Part shown: positions 25,930 through 38,633 of the stretch, in pieces | Layout of the letters: the number at the start of each line of letters is the position of its first letter | How positions within the stretch are numbered: position 1 is the first letter of the stretch | Assembly (NCBI GenBank): GCA_950295325.1 | Contig: OX485803.1 | Coordinates: forward strand, 57,861,554-57,925,553 | Source: Polytrichum commune | Lineage: Eukaryota > Streptophyta > Polytrichopsida > Polytrichales > Polytrichaceae | Length of the DNA stretch: 64,000 nt | Direction: 5' to 3' | Program-made: the position numbers and the translations under genes | Notes under the pieces: generated by a model | The model's database searches: none | Seen by the model: the letters and a program-made list of their open reading frames with translations, nothing else | Told to the model about the DNA's origin: nothing

Positions 25930-27330
25930 CACTTTTTGATAGGCATCAGCATAGACTTTTGGTGTTGGAATTTAATATTGGCATAAGAGTTACATTGGCT
26001 TGATAATCTTGATGGGGTTTGTTGAAGTTACATATATGCTTAAGGTGGCTTAAGGTGTTATTTTCTTAACAATTCAAGTTTCCAAAAGTTAGGTGCAATT
26101 TCAATCAGTTTGAAATTGTGGATACTGACAATCCAATCAAGTAATTTAATTCTCTCATTTTCCGTAGCATTCATGAGCTGGATCGATCAATTAGCTCAGT
26201 AACATGAGGAGGACATCATTATTATTTTGGAAACCAAATTGGATGCTCTAAATCTTGGTTGCTTTTTGAGTAGACAAAAATCTCTATCCTTGAGGCAACA
26301 TTCATGGAGGATGGAGTGGTCAAGTGTGAACCAATCGACCTAGAAAGATTCCAAGAAGTAGGAAAGGCCTCCATCTTAGCTTGGTTGAACGTGATGGAGG
26401 CTTATCTTGCAGTTGGCAACTCCCTTGCGAATGCATGCATGGGTTGTAATGCCCGAAACCTACCTTGAAATCCGAGTTTGGCCAAATTGACAAGAAATCA
26501 TCACCAAGCTTTGTTTTCAACCCAACCGATGAAACGGTTAATATTGTCGTCAATGCTCAAAGGCAAGGGGACATTCTCTACACACAAGTTTTATAACTTG
26601 TTTGCACATGTTTCCACCATAACAATTGATTGTCAAGCTGTTTGGCTTTGTTTTGAGTTGACACTCTCATAGGTCTTTATAAAACTTTCTCAAAAGAAAA
26701 TCCACTAAGTGGGATCCAAGTTCCTTCTTGCTCGAGCTAGGTGATGATATCTTCCCAATTCAACCAATGTAGTTTTGAGATGGGTTTTGGACACTGCAAC
26801 CCATTACATTTATTGGGGAGTTGCCAGCTACAAGATAGGCCCCCATCATGTCTAGCCAAGGTAGGACAAAGGTCTTTCCCATTTCTTGGAATCTTTCCAG
26901 GTCAAGTGGTTTACACTTGACCACTTCATCCTTCGCAAATATTGCCTCATAGATGGAGATTTATGTCTACTCAAAAACCAATTGAGGTTTCAGAGCATGC
27001 CATTCATTTTTCAAAATGGTAATGGTCTCCTTGGTCATTTTATATGCTTGAGCTAATTGATCACCCAATTCATGGGTACTATAGAAAATGCGAGTATTAA
27101 GGAATGTGCCAAATTGTTTAACATTATCAATATCCACATTTTTAAAACTATTTAAAATGCATCTATGTTGCTTGCCCGTTGCTTGGACATTTGAATACTC
27201 AAGCAAATAATGCCTTAAGCCACCTTCAACATACAACCCCAACTAAAACCATCAAGATAATCAAGCCATAATAACTTCAATGCCAATATAGAATTTCAAT
27301 ATCTAAAGTCTATGAAGATGCTTCAGTTAA
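25930..27330. repeat. 1.4-kb inverted repeat with a shared coding frame in both arms
   Basis: The left arm (about 25930-26510) matches the reverse complement of the right arm (about 26720-27330) over roughly 550-600 bp at perhaps 75-80% identity. About 210 bp of unpaired spacer lies between. Read inward, both arms keep the same uninterrupted frame of about 48 codons (left + strand near 26270-26430, right - strand near 26810-26965), containing VVKC-P-DLERFQE-GK and AYL--GNS. A second frame of 91 codons lies on the minus strand at 26967-27242. I recognise no family. It could be a foldback-type element carrying a captured gene piece, or two opposed copies of a decayed coding element. Confidence 0.7.
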
Positions 27331-30300
27331 CCTCAAAATTATAGTGGTAGCAACCTTGTTTATAGTACAAACAACTTGTAACTTGAATTTATGCAGTGGT
27401 TCTCACCAACCTTTCTTTTCTTTTCTTTTCTTTTTGAAAGTAAAACACATGACCACAGAATGGGTCTTAACCCCTAAAAGCATTTGGAGTCATCTTTGAC
27501 CCCCAAATTTGACAAGAAGTTTTGTTGAGATATTCATATTTACTAAAATGCCTTGGTCAAAATTTGGTAGAAAATTGGATATGCCAAGTGAGCAACTTTT
27601 GCAATAAAAAACAAAACAAGAAATCTAACTAAAACATAAAGATTCAAAAAATTAAACAACAACAACAACAACAACAACGTACTCCGGTAAATTTTTGCCC
27701 TCCATAATTTGTTGGGTTGGTGGTCCCTCTTTCTTTTGGCTAGTAGTCCATGTGGAGGCGCCAATGAAAGCTCAACACACATCTATGGGTTGGTCAAGGC
27801 GACAGTAGTAGCCTGTTATATAGAAAAACTAGACTCACTTTTGGGTAAGCATCATGACTAATAGTGGCAAATACATGCCATGAGGGGCCGGGATCCCGTT
27901 TCCAATCCTACTTGGGGTCCGTAACGGCATAATTAACAAAGCTTTGGGCAAATTCTTGAGAGAAAATAATTTGCAGTGCAAGAATTCCATACTAGATTTT
28001 ACATGATTGATGTGAAAAATTAGCAATAGACACTCATATACCTACAAAAAACATCCATTGTTGTGATTTTTGAAATAAGAAACTAAAGTGTATTTTTATT
28101 TAGTATAAGGTTTAGCCCCATTGAAAGCCCAATTTAGGGCTAGTTTGTTGCAACCATCAAATAATAATAATAATAATAATAACATAATTAATTCTATTCT
28201 TGAACAAAATCAAAAAATCAAAACATATGAACAAGTTCCCCACAACTTTTGCTAAAATCCAAATTCATAAGCAATTCATCAATTTTATGTGTTCAATAAA
28301 TCTTAACAATGTGACATGATTCATACATCCACTTATTCGCACACTATGATCTATCAATGGGCCATGTGGAAGGCTAAACAATTTGCAAATTCTATAAATT
28401 CCAATACCCAAACACCCATATGGTTAAATTAAAATAATATATTTTTATTTTATTTTATTAAAAATATATTTTAAAAATTTGATCGTGTTCAAGTATTGAA
28501 CACTAAACAAAGGACGTCAATTTCATTGGTTTTGACCAAAAATCACCAAGTCCATTAGGGGTTAAGAGGCCATCATAACACTTTGTTGAGCTTCATGAGG
28601 CAAGAAAACAATATAGCCAAGGGTTGGGAATGAACATGTTGTGATTCTCAAAAAAAATGGCTGAAGCCTTAGTGCCGTAGCAAGGCCCTCATGAAACATC
28701 TTGTTTATTCAAAAGAAGAAAAAGGTGTGGGAGCATGAGACTTGGGAATGTTATGTTGGTTGTGACAAATATTTCTTTAGAATTCTTGTTGGTGTTTGAG
28801 GGCTTCATTATATGTTGTGGGGGCAAACATAATGAAATACTAGTAGTGGCAACAAGGTAAATGCGCCTAATTCAATCTTATATCTTAATTGGTCACCTAC
28901 ATTTGAGTGGTGAGTGGTCATGATAGGTTCTAAAAACGAATACCAAAAAGACATGTGTTACAAAGACATTGAATGACATGCTCCAACCTTGTTAACTATT
29001 TTGGCTCAATAGTCAACAAAATTTGGGATGGAGGGGAAAAGTACATGGTCATTTTATGGCTCCATCACTTTTGACTTTGAAAAATCATTGTAGCAACTTA
29101 GTAGATCATGAAATTCTGTAGATTGTTGCTAAAATATCAGATCACATTCATGGGTCCAAGAAAAATCCTCACTTGAAATCCAAGTTGAGAATCATGACAA
29201 ACAAGAAAAGCTAACCCATTTAAGCCACGATTAACTTAAGCAAGCACTGAAATGAGAAGGTGGCACAAATGTGGCTTCTAAGTCAGTATTCAAAAAGAAA
29301 AAATGGTCTATGAAGTGTCAATATAGGTCAAATCGCAAGCCCCTCCCCAACTAAGGCCAAGGCACTCTGCATTCAACATACCATACAAGGGTGCTATCTG
29401 GCAAGTAAAAAGAATGGACACTACAAACAATGTTCACTTGTCAAATTAGTAACCATTGCCATTCTCTTGTTGTCAAAATGGCAAGACACTGTATTATTAT
29501 GATAATGCCTCTATTGGGAAATACACAAAGTCTAAAAATCAAACATCAACCCCCGCTCTCCCTTAAAAACTCCATATCTCATTCTTTCAGCAATGGTTGC
29601 ATTAACTTGCAAGTGACTATGGGTTAAATATCATCAATTTAAAGGTTTCACCCAAGATATTTATGAGAAGGTGACCTAAGAAAATCTTCAAATTAAGCCT
29701 CATTGTCACCAGGTCCCATGACTCAAAAGCTACTAATCAAAGTTGGCTGTCAAAGAGCAAGGGCTGGCATCCAAATTCTCAGGAGACGAGAGTGAATATA
29801 TACAGCATCAAGAACAAAACAAGTCTATGCTTAAAAGCAATAGGTGCCGTTCACCTCTTTAATAATTCTCTCTATTTATGAACATGATCTAGCTTGGATA
29901 GGAAGGGTAAAGTATTGTACATTTCCAACTCTATTCCCATTCTAGCTACTTTGTGGACTATGCACTACATTGTCTAGGGTACTTAATTCACAAAATCGGT
30001 ACATGGTCTACTTTTCAACCACAAACTCGTCAATCTGTATGCCCGTGTGCCGTGCCTCCTCCTGCAAGCTTAATAGAACAGAGTCTCCCACTTTCAAGCT
30101 TGTGACTGAGACTGGCCTGGCAATATTGTTATCTGCAAGACATGTGTATCAATCATGTGATTAGTCTTTGTAACCCTCTGCATCAATTAAAAATCAAAAA
30201 TCAAATTAAATTAATAAATAAATGATAAAAATAAAGTGGAATGAATGCACCGAATTTGTGATTCTTGTGTCTTTCCAGAGATTGACATGTGTGGATCTGA

Positions 30301-30465
30301 ATGTCATCCCCGGCTTAGTGTGTACATTTCGTCATTTAAGTAACAGTTATGAGTTGTATATCACCAACAAAGTGGCACAAAGTTTGATCTGCCAGATTAG
30401 TGTAAGCCACACTGATGCCAAAATTAAGTATTGATTTGGAAAAAAAGAAGGAAACTGGAGAGTTG
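27331..30465. other. intergenic, AT-rich
   Basis: No gene is seen. Contents include an imperfect CTTTT run near 27410-27435, an (AAC)n run near 27656-27677, an (AAT)n run near 28152-28171, and the direct-repeat copy 28960-29236 described under 21857-25929. Several frames exist but none has motifs. Confidence 0.45.
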
Positions 30466-30948
30466 AAGCCACTTCACACTATGGCCAACGGCCATAACCA
30501 TGTAATTGTGAGGGCCCTTGAAACTCATCCGAAGGCCGTACCATGGAAAATTGAAATTCAATTTTGTGTGGTCGCAGACCTTCTAGGTGTAGTGTAAAGA
30601 CATATACGACAATGCTCTCAACCAAATGCTATTTCATAACCATTCTATTCATGTGGACCCTTCAACACTATAAGTTATAACAAATCAAGGGTTGTGAGAT
30701 TTTCAGGTGTAATGGTCTCCCAGTTGTGTTAGACCAGGCTTCACACAAAATCTGGTAGACCACAAACTTCATCCATTACATGCTATGTAAGACTCCATGT
30801 AAGTTTTTCACCACTTCAAACTTCCTTGGTCCCTCAGGCCCTCAAGCTATAGTGTACACTGCAGTGGGACAGTCTTGGCCTTTTCCACCATTCATAGATT
30901 TTTGATTTCAAAGGTCACGAACCCTCAAGCTCTAGTGTGAAGTGAACC
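30466..30948. mobile_element. Tourist-like MITE, family A copy 3 (diverged)
   Basis: The ends AGCCACTTCACACTATGG and, as reverse complement on the right, AAGGTTCACTTCACACTAGA are decayed versions of the family ends. The interior retains ACGGCCATAACCATG, GAAGGCCGTACCATGG and CTTTTCCACCATTCATAGA in family order. It lies just downstream of the 3' end of the DHQ-synthase-like gene and could contribute to its 3' flank. Confidence 0.7.
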
Positions 30949-30987
30949 TTATACTCAGCTCTAGCAAAATACTTGGCAGATGATTAC

Positions 30988-33900
30988 TCACAACCCACCT
31001 CCAGGAGCAACAAGGCACACAGTTTCCGCATTTTGTAGCAGTACACTATGCCTTCGTTTATCCAACTCCACTTCCACAAGCAGCAATGGCCTCGATTCAA
31101 TCTTCACACGCCCCACCACAACTGTCCGAGATTGCCCCTGAACATTTACCACCATGACTTGACTTGCTGTGTGCAGCTCAGATAGGTATGCTGTGCGGCC
31201 ACCTGCCATCCCAACATATGCATGTACTGGTCCCTGCAGGAAAAATTTAACTAATTTAGAAATATAAAAATAAACACAAACCTTGGTCATCTGCCACAAT
31301 CCATAATGTCAAACTCCACACCTTGTACACTTACACTGATTATGGTAAATACTGTGGGCCACACTAGTGACAAAGAATCCACACTTTGAAATTTTGGGGA
31401 TAATACTGTGGGTGCACAGTACTTAAGAAGTGGGTTTGTGCACTTTGAATTCACATTCTCAATTGCTTTCAATTGATACCTTGCCCACAATTGCAAGTGG
31501 AAGAATGAGAGCATAGCGAGTGATTGAAGATTCAAGTGTAACTGGCCTTGCACGCTATTTTCAAGCATGACAGTGTATATCGTGGGCCGCACTAAAGGGA
31601 TGCAAAGGGTAACTCACACTATACATATGCCCCACAGTATATACCATAATTAGTGTAATTTCGGTACAAGAAACTCCAGGTCAGGATCAAGGGTGGACTA
31701 ACTTGATGTCTTTACCTAGATCACATAAGGATTCCGAAGTTTCGCCGCCTAATGTTGGAATGCTCAAATAGGTGATCTTCCTAGCACTTGATTTTTGGTG
31801 CACCCTAACAATATGGTCCACCCAATCGTAGTGGGTGGATTGGGTAAACCAACTATTTTAAACCAACTAGGTGCAGGCCAGCTTGTCCACACACGTTCAA
31901 GGTGTTCACCTTTTGAAAGAGAAAAAAGCAGAATTTTTCAAGGTGACTCTAATTCTCATGATGTCTGTTTTGAAATTACATAGAAAATTGGACTAACTCG
32001 AAGATCAAGCAACACCTTAACCCACGCCATGAGTAACCTCGGAGTCATCTCTTTCCAGGTCCAGATCCAATCGGAACTACTATATTCACTAGGATCCACT
32101 AATAGAGTATAGCCAAAAGAACACGAAGGTTTACTTACCGCATTCACTCGGAAGGGTCTGGAGGCCACATAGTTGCTCTGCAAGCACTCAGAGTGCACCA
32201 AGAAAAGGGCCCTTGCAAAAGATCCTACCTGTGTAAGGTATATCAGATCTGTTTTTCATTAGTATCTGCTACATCATATCTGATAACCAAATTATCCTGT
32301 AACTCACTGATTTAAAATCACAAGGTTTATATTAAGACTGTCTGGCGAAAAAAATCTCAAAAATATGGTAACCTGACCCCGACCATTCCTGGTAATTGGC
32401 AGCCTATGATAGTTGACAAGAACATGATCTAGGACGACTGACAGCACGCAAAAATGACACAATTCAGGATTCAACATTGGCCTTGCACTCATTGCCTTCA
32501 ATTGTTAGAGCAACTCCTATGGACACTGTAAAATAATTTTCTCAATAATCAGCTCTCAAAGCTTTTTGAGCCAATGCAACATGCTCATCCCACCCATGAA
32601 GTCAATATATATATCATGAATCTGCATAGGCCACCAGTTATTGAAAGAGACAACAATCTAAAGTCCTCGGCACTTGATATTCAAAGGTAGGGGCTTAGAG
32701 GGTCGCCTCTCTTTCACTGGGTAATAAAAATTTGGAAAAAATTTAGGCTGTGGGTGGAAACTTTGCTCAAAAAAACCTACAAAGCCAATCATCGAGACAA
32801 TCAATCATTTTACAGTGATCATAGGAGTTGCTCTTAGAATATGACCCATGTACACGTTAAAAACTCAATGTCAGTCTCCAAAAGGAGAAGAAAGCTTTCT
32901 TCAAGAGAAAAAAATGGCTTACCAGGAGTCCCTCACCCGGGTTCAAGAGATTGCAAAGATCAACACAGACACGGTCACCCATGCCCACCGGCTCCACTAG
33001 AGTAACTATCGCCTCCACCAGGCTCACTCCCATAGTAGAATCTATTTTTCCTTTTAAATATGCCTGCAACATGTGCAGAACATAAAAGATTTTGAATGGC
33101 AAAATCCTCAGTGTGCTTGTGGTGGAAGAGCTTGTTGGCAAGGGCAAACACAAACATCTTTCAGTGCAAAAGCAAGAAAGAATTCTGGTGAGAGCACCAC
33201 AATAACATGGCAGTGCACATGTCCCTCTAGAGAAATAACCCCCAAAATCATTGAAATATTCACACCTTGAGAGCAAAAATTTCTGAAGGGTCATCTGTGT
33301 GCAAGACAACTCCATCAGTGCCCATTTCTAGAGCTTCAAAATAAACCTGCGCATCACTGGCTGTGCTTGCAGTAGCATAGAGAGCTGTGCCACTGCCTTG
33401 AAAAGCTGCAACCATGTTCTCTGCTGGAATGACCTGCAAAACCAATGATAAGGCATGAGCTCTCAAAGCACACATGGACTCAAAAATAAAAGTAAATAAA
33501 AACATTTCCACGTTTGCAGCCGGCAATCTGAGATTAAAGCAATTTCTTTCTAACGTGCCCTCCCGTAAATGAGAAGTTGCTATTTGTTGATGATAAACAA
33601 GCAACAAGACCCTACTAGTCATAGCACGCCATTTCACAGATGGTATTCATTTTCCAATACCATTCGCCATTACAAGAATTTTGGACCCAAAGAAGGATGA
33701 GCACATCCAATTGCAAGTTAACAAGTAAATATGTTATGAGGTTTTATGGAAAATAGAGACAGTAATAGGAAGACGAGGCAATCAAACTATAAGATGTTGT
33801 AACAAATTACCTGCCAGTCAACAGCATTCATGACCACAACCTTGGCCTTGTCCATCAATGCAGGGACACAGTCAAGCTGCTCACCGGTAGCAACCTGACC

Positions 33901-34789
33901 CAGAACTGCCACTTGCTTATTTTCTGCGTCCAAGAACTGGCCACTCTCCAAGTAGAGAGGTTCAATTCGCGCAAGAGCTGAAGCAGAAACAGGGAAAGGT
34001 ATGAGAAGTCACTGGTAGCACATGACACATCAACCAACCCAGGAATCAATTAGGGTATGTGTAAAGGGTATAAAATCTCCGACCTGGCTGGTATCAGATC
34101 CTTCCATGCTTATATTTACACCCACTTGATATATGCAGATATACCATTGCAAAATTCCATGATATCACCTCTATCTTACATACACTTGGATATATTAAGA
34201 ACAGGACCCGCTGGGTATCAAATTCTAAGCCCTCTTGCAGTACCTTTACCTACTGGTATACAAAAGAAACGATACCAGAAAAACACTAAGATCAACCTGC
34301 TCAAGAAAAGAGGCAGGAAGACAGAATCAAAAGGATTACCCTAAAAAGCCTCCGAAACCCTACAGTAATATGGAACTCTGTGAAGCGGCCAAGTTGGTTC
34401 AATCAGGGTGTCTGTTACGCACCATGATCAGAAAATGAAAGTTCAAATTTAGCAAATTTAGATGATAGGGCAGCTACAAGAAGCTCCACCAGTAGGAAAG
34501 AGATGTGAACATTACTAAGGATGACCTCTGTACAATTCACTGCCAAAAAAAAATCAGTAGCATATGAGAAGAGATTTGGGACAGTACAGGCCCACTCGTG
34601 AGCGAGGTCCTTGGTGTCAGGTGTAAAAATGAAGGTTGACCACCCGCCTTCAATGGAGGCTGTCATCACGTCCTTGCTCTTGGTCCATACCCACACTGTC
34701 TTGGGAGGCGCAGCATGCGGTTGAAGATGACCATTTATTACCCTGTCGGAACTCGATCTTGTGAATGAGACACTTCTGTTCATGCCCTT
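30988..34789 (-). CDS. 3-dehydroquinate synthase II (archaeal-type) homologue, six recognised exons
   Basis: Exons in transcript order are 34789-34588, 33977-33811, 33433-33266, 33063-32923, 32228-32139 and 31233-30988. All have GT-AG junctions and frames that join (phases 1, 0, 0, 0, 0). Together they encode about 338 residues. Motifs in order are [152 protein letters not shown] and [12 protein letters not shown]. These match the family of archaeal AroB', which makes 3-dehydroquinate oxidatively from 2-amino-3,7-dideoxy-D-threo-hept-6-ulosonate. Plants have a single-copy homologue of unclear role (Arabidopsis At3g28760), although their shikimate pathway uses ordinary DHQ synthase. No start codon with a transit peptide lies in the first recognised exon, so an upstream exon is expected. 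Confidence 0.9.
31332..31657. mobile_element. MITE in an intron of the DHQ-synthase-like gene (326 bp)
   Basis: The left end TACACTGATTATGGTAAATA and the reverse complement of the right end, TACACTAATTATGGTATATA, extend into a shared CTGTGGG. Internal repeats of ATACTGTGGG and GTGGGCC are present. It lies between exons 32139-32228 and 30988-31233. Superfamily is unassigned. Confidence 0.7.
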
Positions 34790-34833
34790 CTGCACTGTAA
34801 GAGCTGCAGATTGAGAGAATAAAAACCTACTGT

Positions 34834-35725
34834 AAGAGTCATCCCATGAAGGGTACCAGAATGGGTTAATTTTACAAAAGAATATTTTGAACCAGAAACC
34901 ATGTATGAAGTCAGAACTGTTACGCCACGACAGCAGCAGCTCAGAGCGACAACAACATGCGTTTTTGGGACACCAATGTGCGGTTTATCTCTTTACATGC
35001 CACAACACTCAGGGAGATAAGTTAGAGAACTAAAATTGCATTAATGATCACTTTCATCGAGCTTTCACCACGATATCTCCGTTGCTGTGGTACTTTCCCT
35101 CGGTCAAACCTGAGGGTAAAAATTGAGAGAAAACTACTATAAGAGCCATCCTACGAAGGGTACTAGAATGGTTAGTTTATTAAAGACACATTCTGAACCA
35201 AGAACCATGTATGAACACAGACTTGTTACTCGGCAACAGCAGCAGCTCAGTTTTAAGAACAGCGTGTGTTTTGAGGACGAAAATGTGCGAGTTATCTCTT
35301 CAAATGCTACAACATTTTTGGAGAACTGAAATTGCATAATAGATCACTCTCATTAAGTTATTCTCAGTTACATTTGCTGTGGCGCTTTCCCTTGCTCAAT
35401 TCTGAGGGTAAAAATTGATATAAGAACTTACTTAAGAGCCATCCCATGAACGTTACCAGAATGGGTTAGTTGACACGACAACAGCCGCTGATCAGTTTTA
35501 AGAACATGTCTTTTGGAGACAGCAATGTGTGGATTATATCTTTAGAAGCTTCAAATTCTCAGAGACAGAAGTCAGAATATTAAAAATTGCATAACGGGTC
35601 ACCCATTCAAACAGAGAACAGCTCCTTATGCTCTTCTATCCACGCAGAGAGCACTTCCTTCATAACCTCCGATTTATGTAACCTCGCTCTCCCTTCCTAT
35701 CTACCTTATGCATTCACTCTCTTCT
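34834..35725. repeat. tandem triplication, unit about 300 bp, in 5' intron
   Basis: Units start near 34834, 35141 and 35434 (periods 307 and 293 bp). Each begins AAGAGYCATCC-A-GAA and contains ACCATGTATGAA-like, GCAGCAGCTCAG-like and TCTGAGGGTAAAAATTGA-like phrases in order. The third unit decays after about 35590. On the minus strand the unit border reads TTTTTACCCTCAG, a splice-acceptor-like pyrimidine tract, and one copy also carries GTAAGT. The array lies directly upstream of the first recognised DHQ-synthase-like exon. Confidence 0.8.
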
Positions 35726-36286
35726 CTCGCCGGTTATTCAGACCGTCATTGATCACTATCATTAAGTTAATCTCAGTTAGAGCTGCTGTGATTCTGAAAG
35801 TCATAAGTGAAGAGTCGACCCACACTTCCGCCTCTTCCCCACCTGAGAGAGGAATATTCCGTGAATTAAACAATTGCGACCCAGAAGCCCGAAACAATAA
35901 GGAGCACTATCACATGGGTATGGGAGCAGAGGCTTTGCGTTGGCCCATACATAGATAGCCCTCCAAGTTCCGAAGATTGAGAATTCTGGAAATAAACCTT
36001 TTTCTTAATTCCTCCAAATCCCCTCGTTTAAGAATCTCCAAAAGCTGTGAGCATCTTTACTTTCTTGGATTCGTGACCTCTCAGCCACAATTTGAGAGCT
36101 TCCCATCCAAAAAGCTGAACCCAAAACCCGGAGACCAAAACCTGAAAACACATACCTCCTACAACATGCGGCTATGGCAGGGCAGTTACATTACTCACCA
36201 GCAGCAGACCTGGCCCAAGCGGACATCCCAAATGCCTGCATGACGTCCTGATCTGCGAACTGCGTCAGCAATGATCCGGGTTACAC

Positions 36287-36583
36287 CATCAAAACTTCAA
36301 AAGCCAAGAATCCCAATTCCTCCGTCCGAATCCCAACTTCCCCCGCGAATCCTGACTGGGATATCTTAAACCCCGCCCCTTTCATGCACCTCAGAGCCAA
36401 GCTCTCCAATCTTTCAAATCTCAAACTTATGATCGCCAGCCTACCTGCACGCCACAGTCCAATTTTGAGTACCTTTTCCCACACCCTTACGATCGCCAAG
36501 CACAATCTACAAGCACCGTCGCCTTCGTTACTCTGTCCCTGGGATGACCCTCTTTCTCTCTTTCTTCTCAACAGAGAGCACAT
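36287..36583 (-). CDS. candidate first coding exon (transit peptide) of DHQ-synthase-like gene
   Basis: A minus-strand frame starts at the ATG at 36583-36581 with MCSLLRRKRERGSSQ, which is rich in R and S and poor in acidic residues. It stays open for 99 codons to a possible phase-0 donor ATG|GTGTAA at 36287/36286. Joined to the phase-0 acceptor before 34789, this gives a continuous protein of about 436 residues, close to the length I recall for the plant homologue (about 420). The donor is weak and the middle of the frame is not strongly transit-peptide-like. An alternative leader exon elsewhere in 34.8-37.9 kb is possible. Confidence 0.35.
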
Positions 36584-36599
36584 CTTCGAAGCTTCAGTG

Positions 36600-37698
36600 C
36601 ACCTCAAAACTGTCGTGCACAGAATCCTCGATTGCCATCGTGCACTTTGCAATAACTTCTGGCAGACCTCCAACCTTCAAAACAAATTTGTGACGTTTGG
36701 ATTCTTTGTGCACTGAAAAACAGCTGGGATGGTTACGGTACAAGCAATTTCCTTGTGAATCTCTCGGTAACACATCTCAAGCTGTCACTCTTATGTGCAC
36801 CTTTAGGAACAAATGAGCGCATGTGACAACCACAATTGTAATCATCTTGTTTTTCCTCATTGTCTTTGTCTCTGCCTCTGCCTCTGCTCTGTCGACCAGG
36901 ACACAAAGAGCAAGTCTCCCATTTCTCCCAACTTCTCAAGACTACGGTGCACAGCCCAGGTGCAAGCTATGGTGTGATTCTTGATTCCATTTCCACAAAC
37001 CCAGGAACCCAATTCCAGAAACCAAAAGACCCACACTCACAATCACTCAACATTTTTTGCAATCACCCTGCCTCACAAATTTTCTACTTCCTTTACTTCC
37101 TCTTTTTCTTTCTCCTCACTTAACCTAACCAGGGAACACTAACTTAAACCCAGAGCAAATTAAACCTCCAACCATCACCCCAAAGCAGTCATGCACAGCC
37201 TACCTGCGACCCATGGTGCAATTCTGTTGAGTAACTCCCCTCTGCACACCCTCAACCCCAAATCCTAAACAGAAACAATGAAAAACCACCATTAACCAAA
37301 ACCAAAACCAAAACCACCCTCATAAGCTGAAGAAGAGTCCTCTTTAGCCTATCCCTCTCCACCACCACCCCCCCCCCCCCCCCACCTTGACTTATACCAC
37401 GGCTGACTAATTCTGACCAACTCGGACCCAACCTACTTAACTCACTTTCTAAACCACAAAACACTGGCCCCAACACACAGGTCCAACCACAATTAACATC
37501 ACCCTATCTCTCCTTCCCCCTCTCCGTCTCCTGTACACTATCTTCTCTTCTGTATCTCCTCTGTGCCAAGGATTACTAACTGATATTCACATAACTCAAC
37601 TTTCTGCACATCCCTGCCAACAAATTCAGCGCTGACAATCACAGTCAATTAAAACCACCCTCTCTGTGTATGCGTATGCGCGCGTGTATGTGTGTGTT

Positions 37699-37744
<46 letters not shown>

Positions 37745-37900
37745 TTCGTCTCAAGCGAGGGCGAGCAAAGCTAAGCCATAAGTTACAAGAGAAGCTGCTC
37801 CTCTTGCTACCATGAGGAGCGAGCTGCTGATTCTGGGCTCGGAACAGTGGAGGAGAAAGGTATATGCTGTGAAATTCCTGGTTGTTCCGAAGCATCTTCG
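36600..37900 (-). promoter_or_regulatory. probable 5' flank of the DHQ-synthase-like gene
   Basis: This is the sequence upstream on the minus strand. It contains a 14-15 bp C tract at 37368-37382 and a TC microsatellite at 37700-37740, which is GA on the transcript strand; GA/CT repeats are common near plant promoters and 5' UTRs. No TATA box or transcription start could be assigned. Confidence 0.3.
37700..37740. repeat. (TC)n microsatellite
   Basis: About 20 uninterrupted TC units. Confidence 0.95.
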
Positions 37901-38090
37901 TCCGGCCCTTGGATGATTGAGCAATGAGGCGTACTATGATTATTAGTCACTGTGTTCCATAACCTTACTATAGAGTATTCTGTATCGAGGCTGAATGAGC
38001 CGCACTGGGAAGTTGGAAGTTATCTTCAGCGGCACTACCCTTGCCAACTCCTTGGAAATTCCTACTGGGCTTCTGAGACCTACCTACCTA

Positions 38091-38146
38091 CCTTGTAGTT
38101 AAGGTACCTACCTTGTAGTTAAGGTACCTACCTTGTAGTTAAGGTA
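38091..38146. repeat. 20-bp tandem repeat
   Basis: The unit CTACCTTGTAGTTAAGGTAC occurs three times in tandem with perfect or near-perfect identity. Confidence 0.9.
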
Positions 38147-38633
38147 CATGGGTCTTAAATGGTTATTTTTAGCCCATGTCTCCTAGGATATGAAATGCGC
38201 CATTAGCACATGATGGCTAGCACATCCAAAATCGAGGCCATAGCCGCTTTCCTCGTCAAATTTGGAGCTTAAGGTGGATGGGTCTTAAGTGGCTCGGTTT
38301 CTTAATCGGACCCATGTATTTGATTGGTACGTGGTTCGGTGATGAGGATCAAAGAACAAACGTCGTGAAGGCAGGCACGTGTTCAAAAGAGATTGGACCA
38401 CGTCTTCAAATATTAATAACCACTCTACACTCAATAGTGAACACAATTAGGAGGACATATCCAGTGAAGAAACCAACAAACATGCATGCACATCTGAGTT
38501 TCATGCGTTTCATTGTGGTTTGCTAACGCAACATGAGTTTTGTTGTGTAAGTCTACTCGATCGGTACAAGTTGGAGAACATGAATAAAGAACCAAACAAC
38601 ACCCACATACCTTATAGGTTGGTCCAAGTCCAA

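Noticed and set aside
36384-36716. Plus-strand 110-codon frame with a Ser/Leu-rich start
   Set aside because: It overlaps the better-placed minus-strand candidate leader exon; no downstream partner exon on the plus strand was seen.
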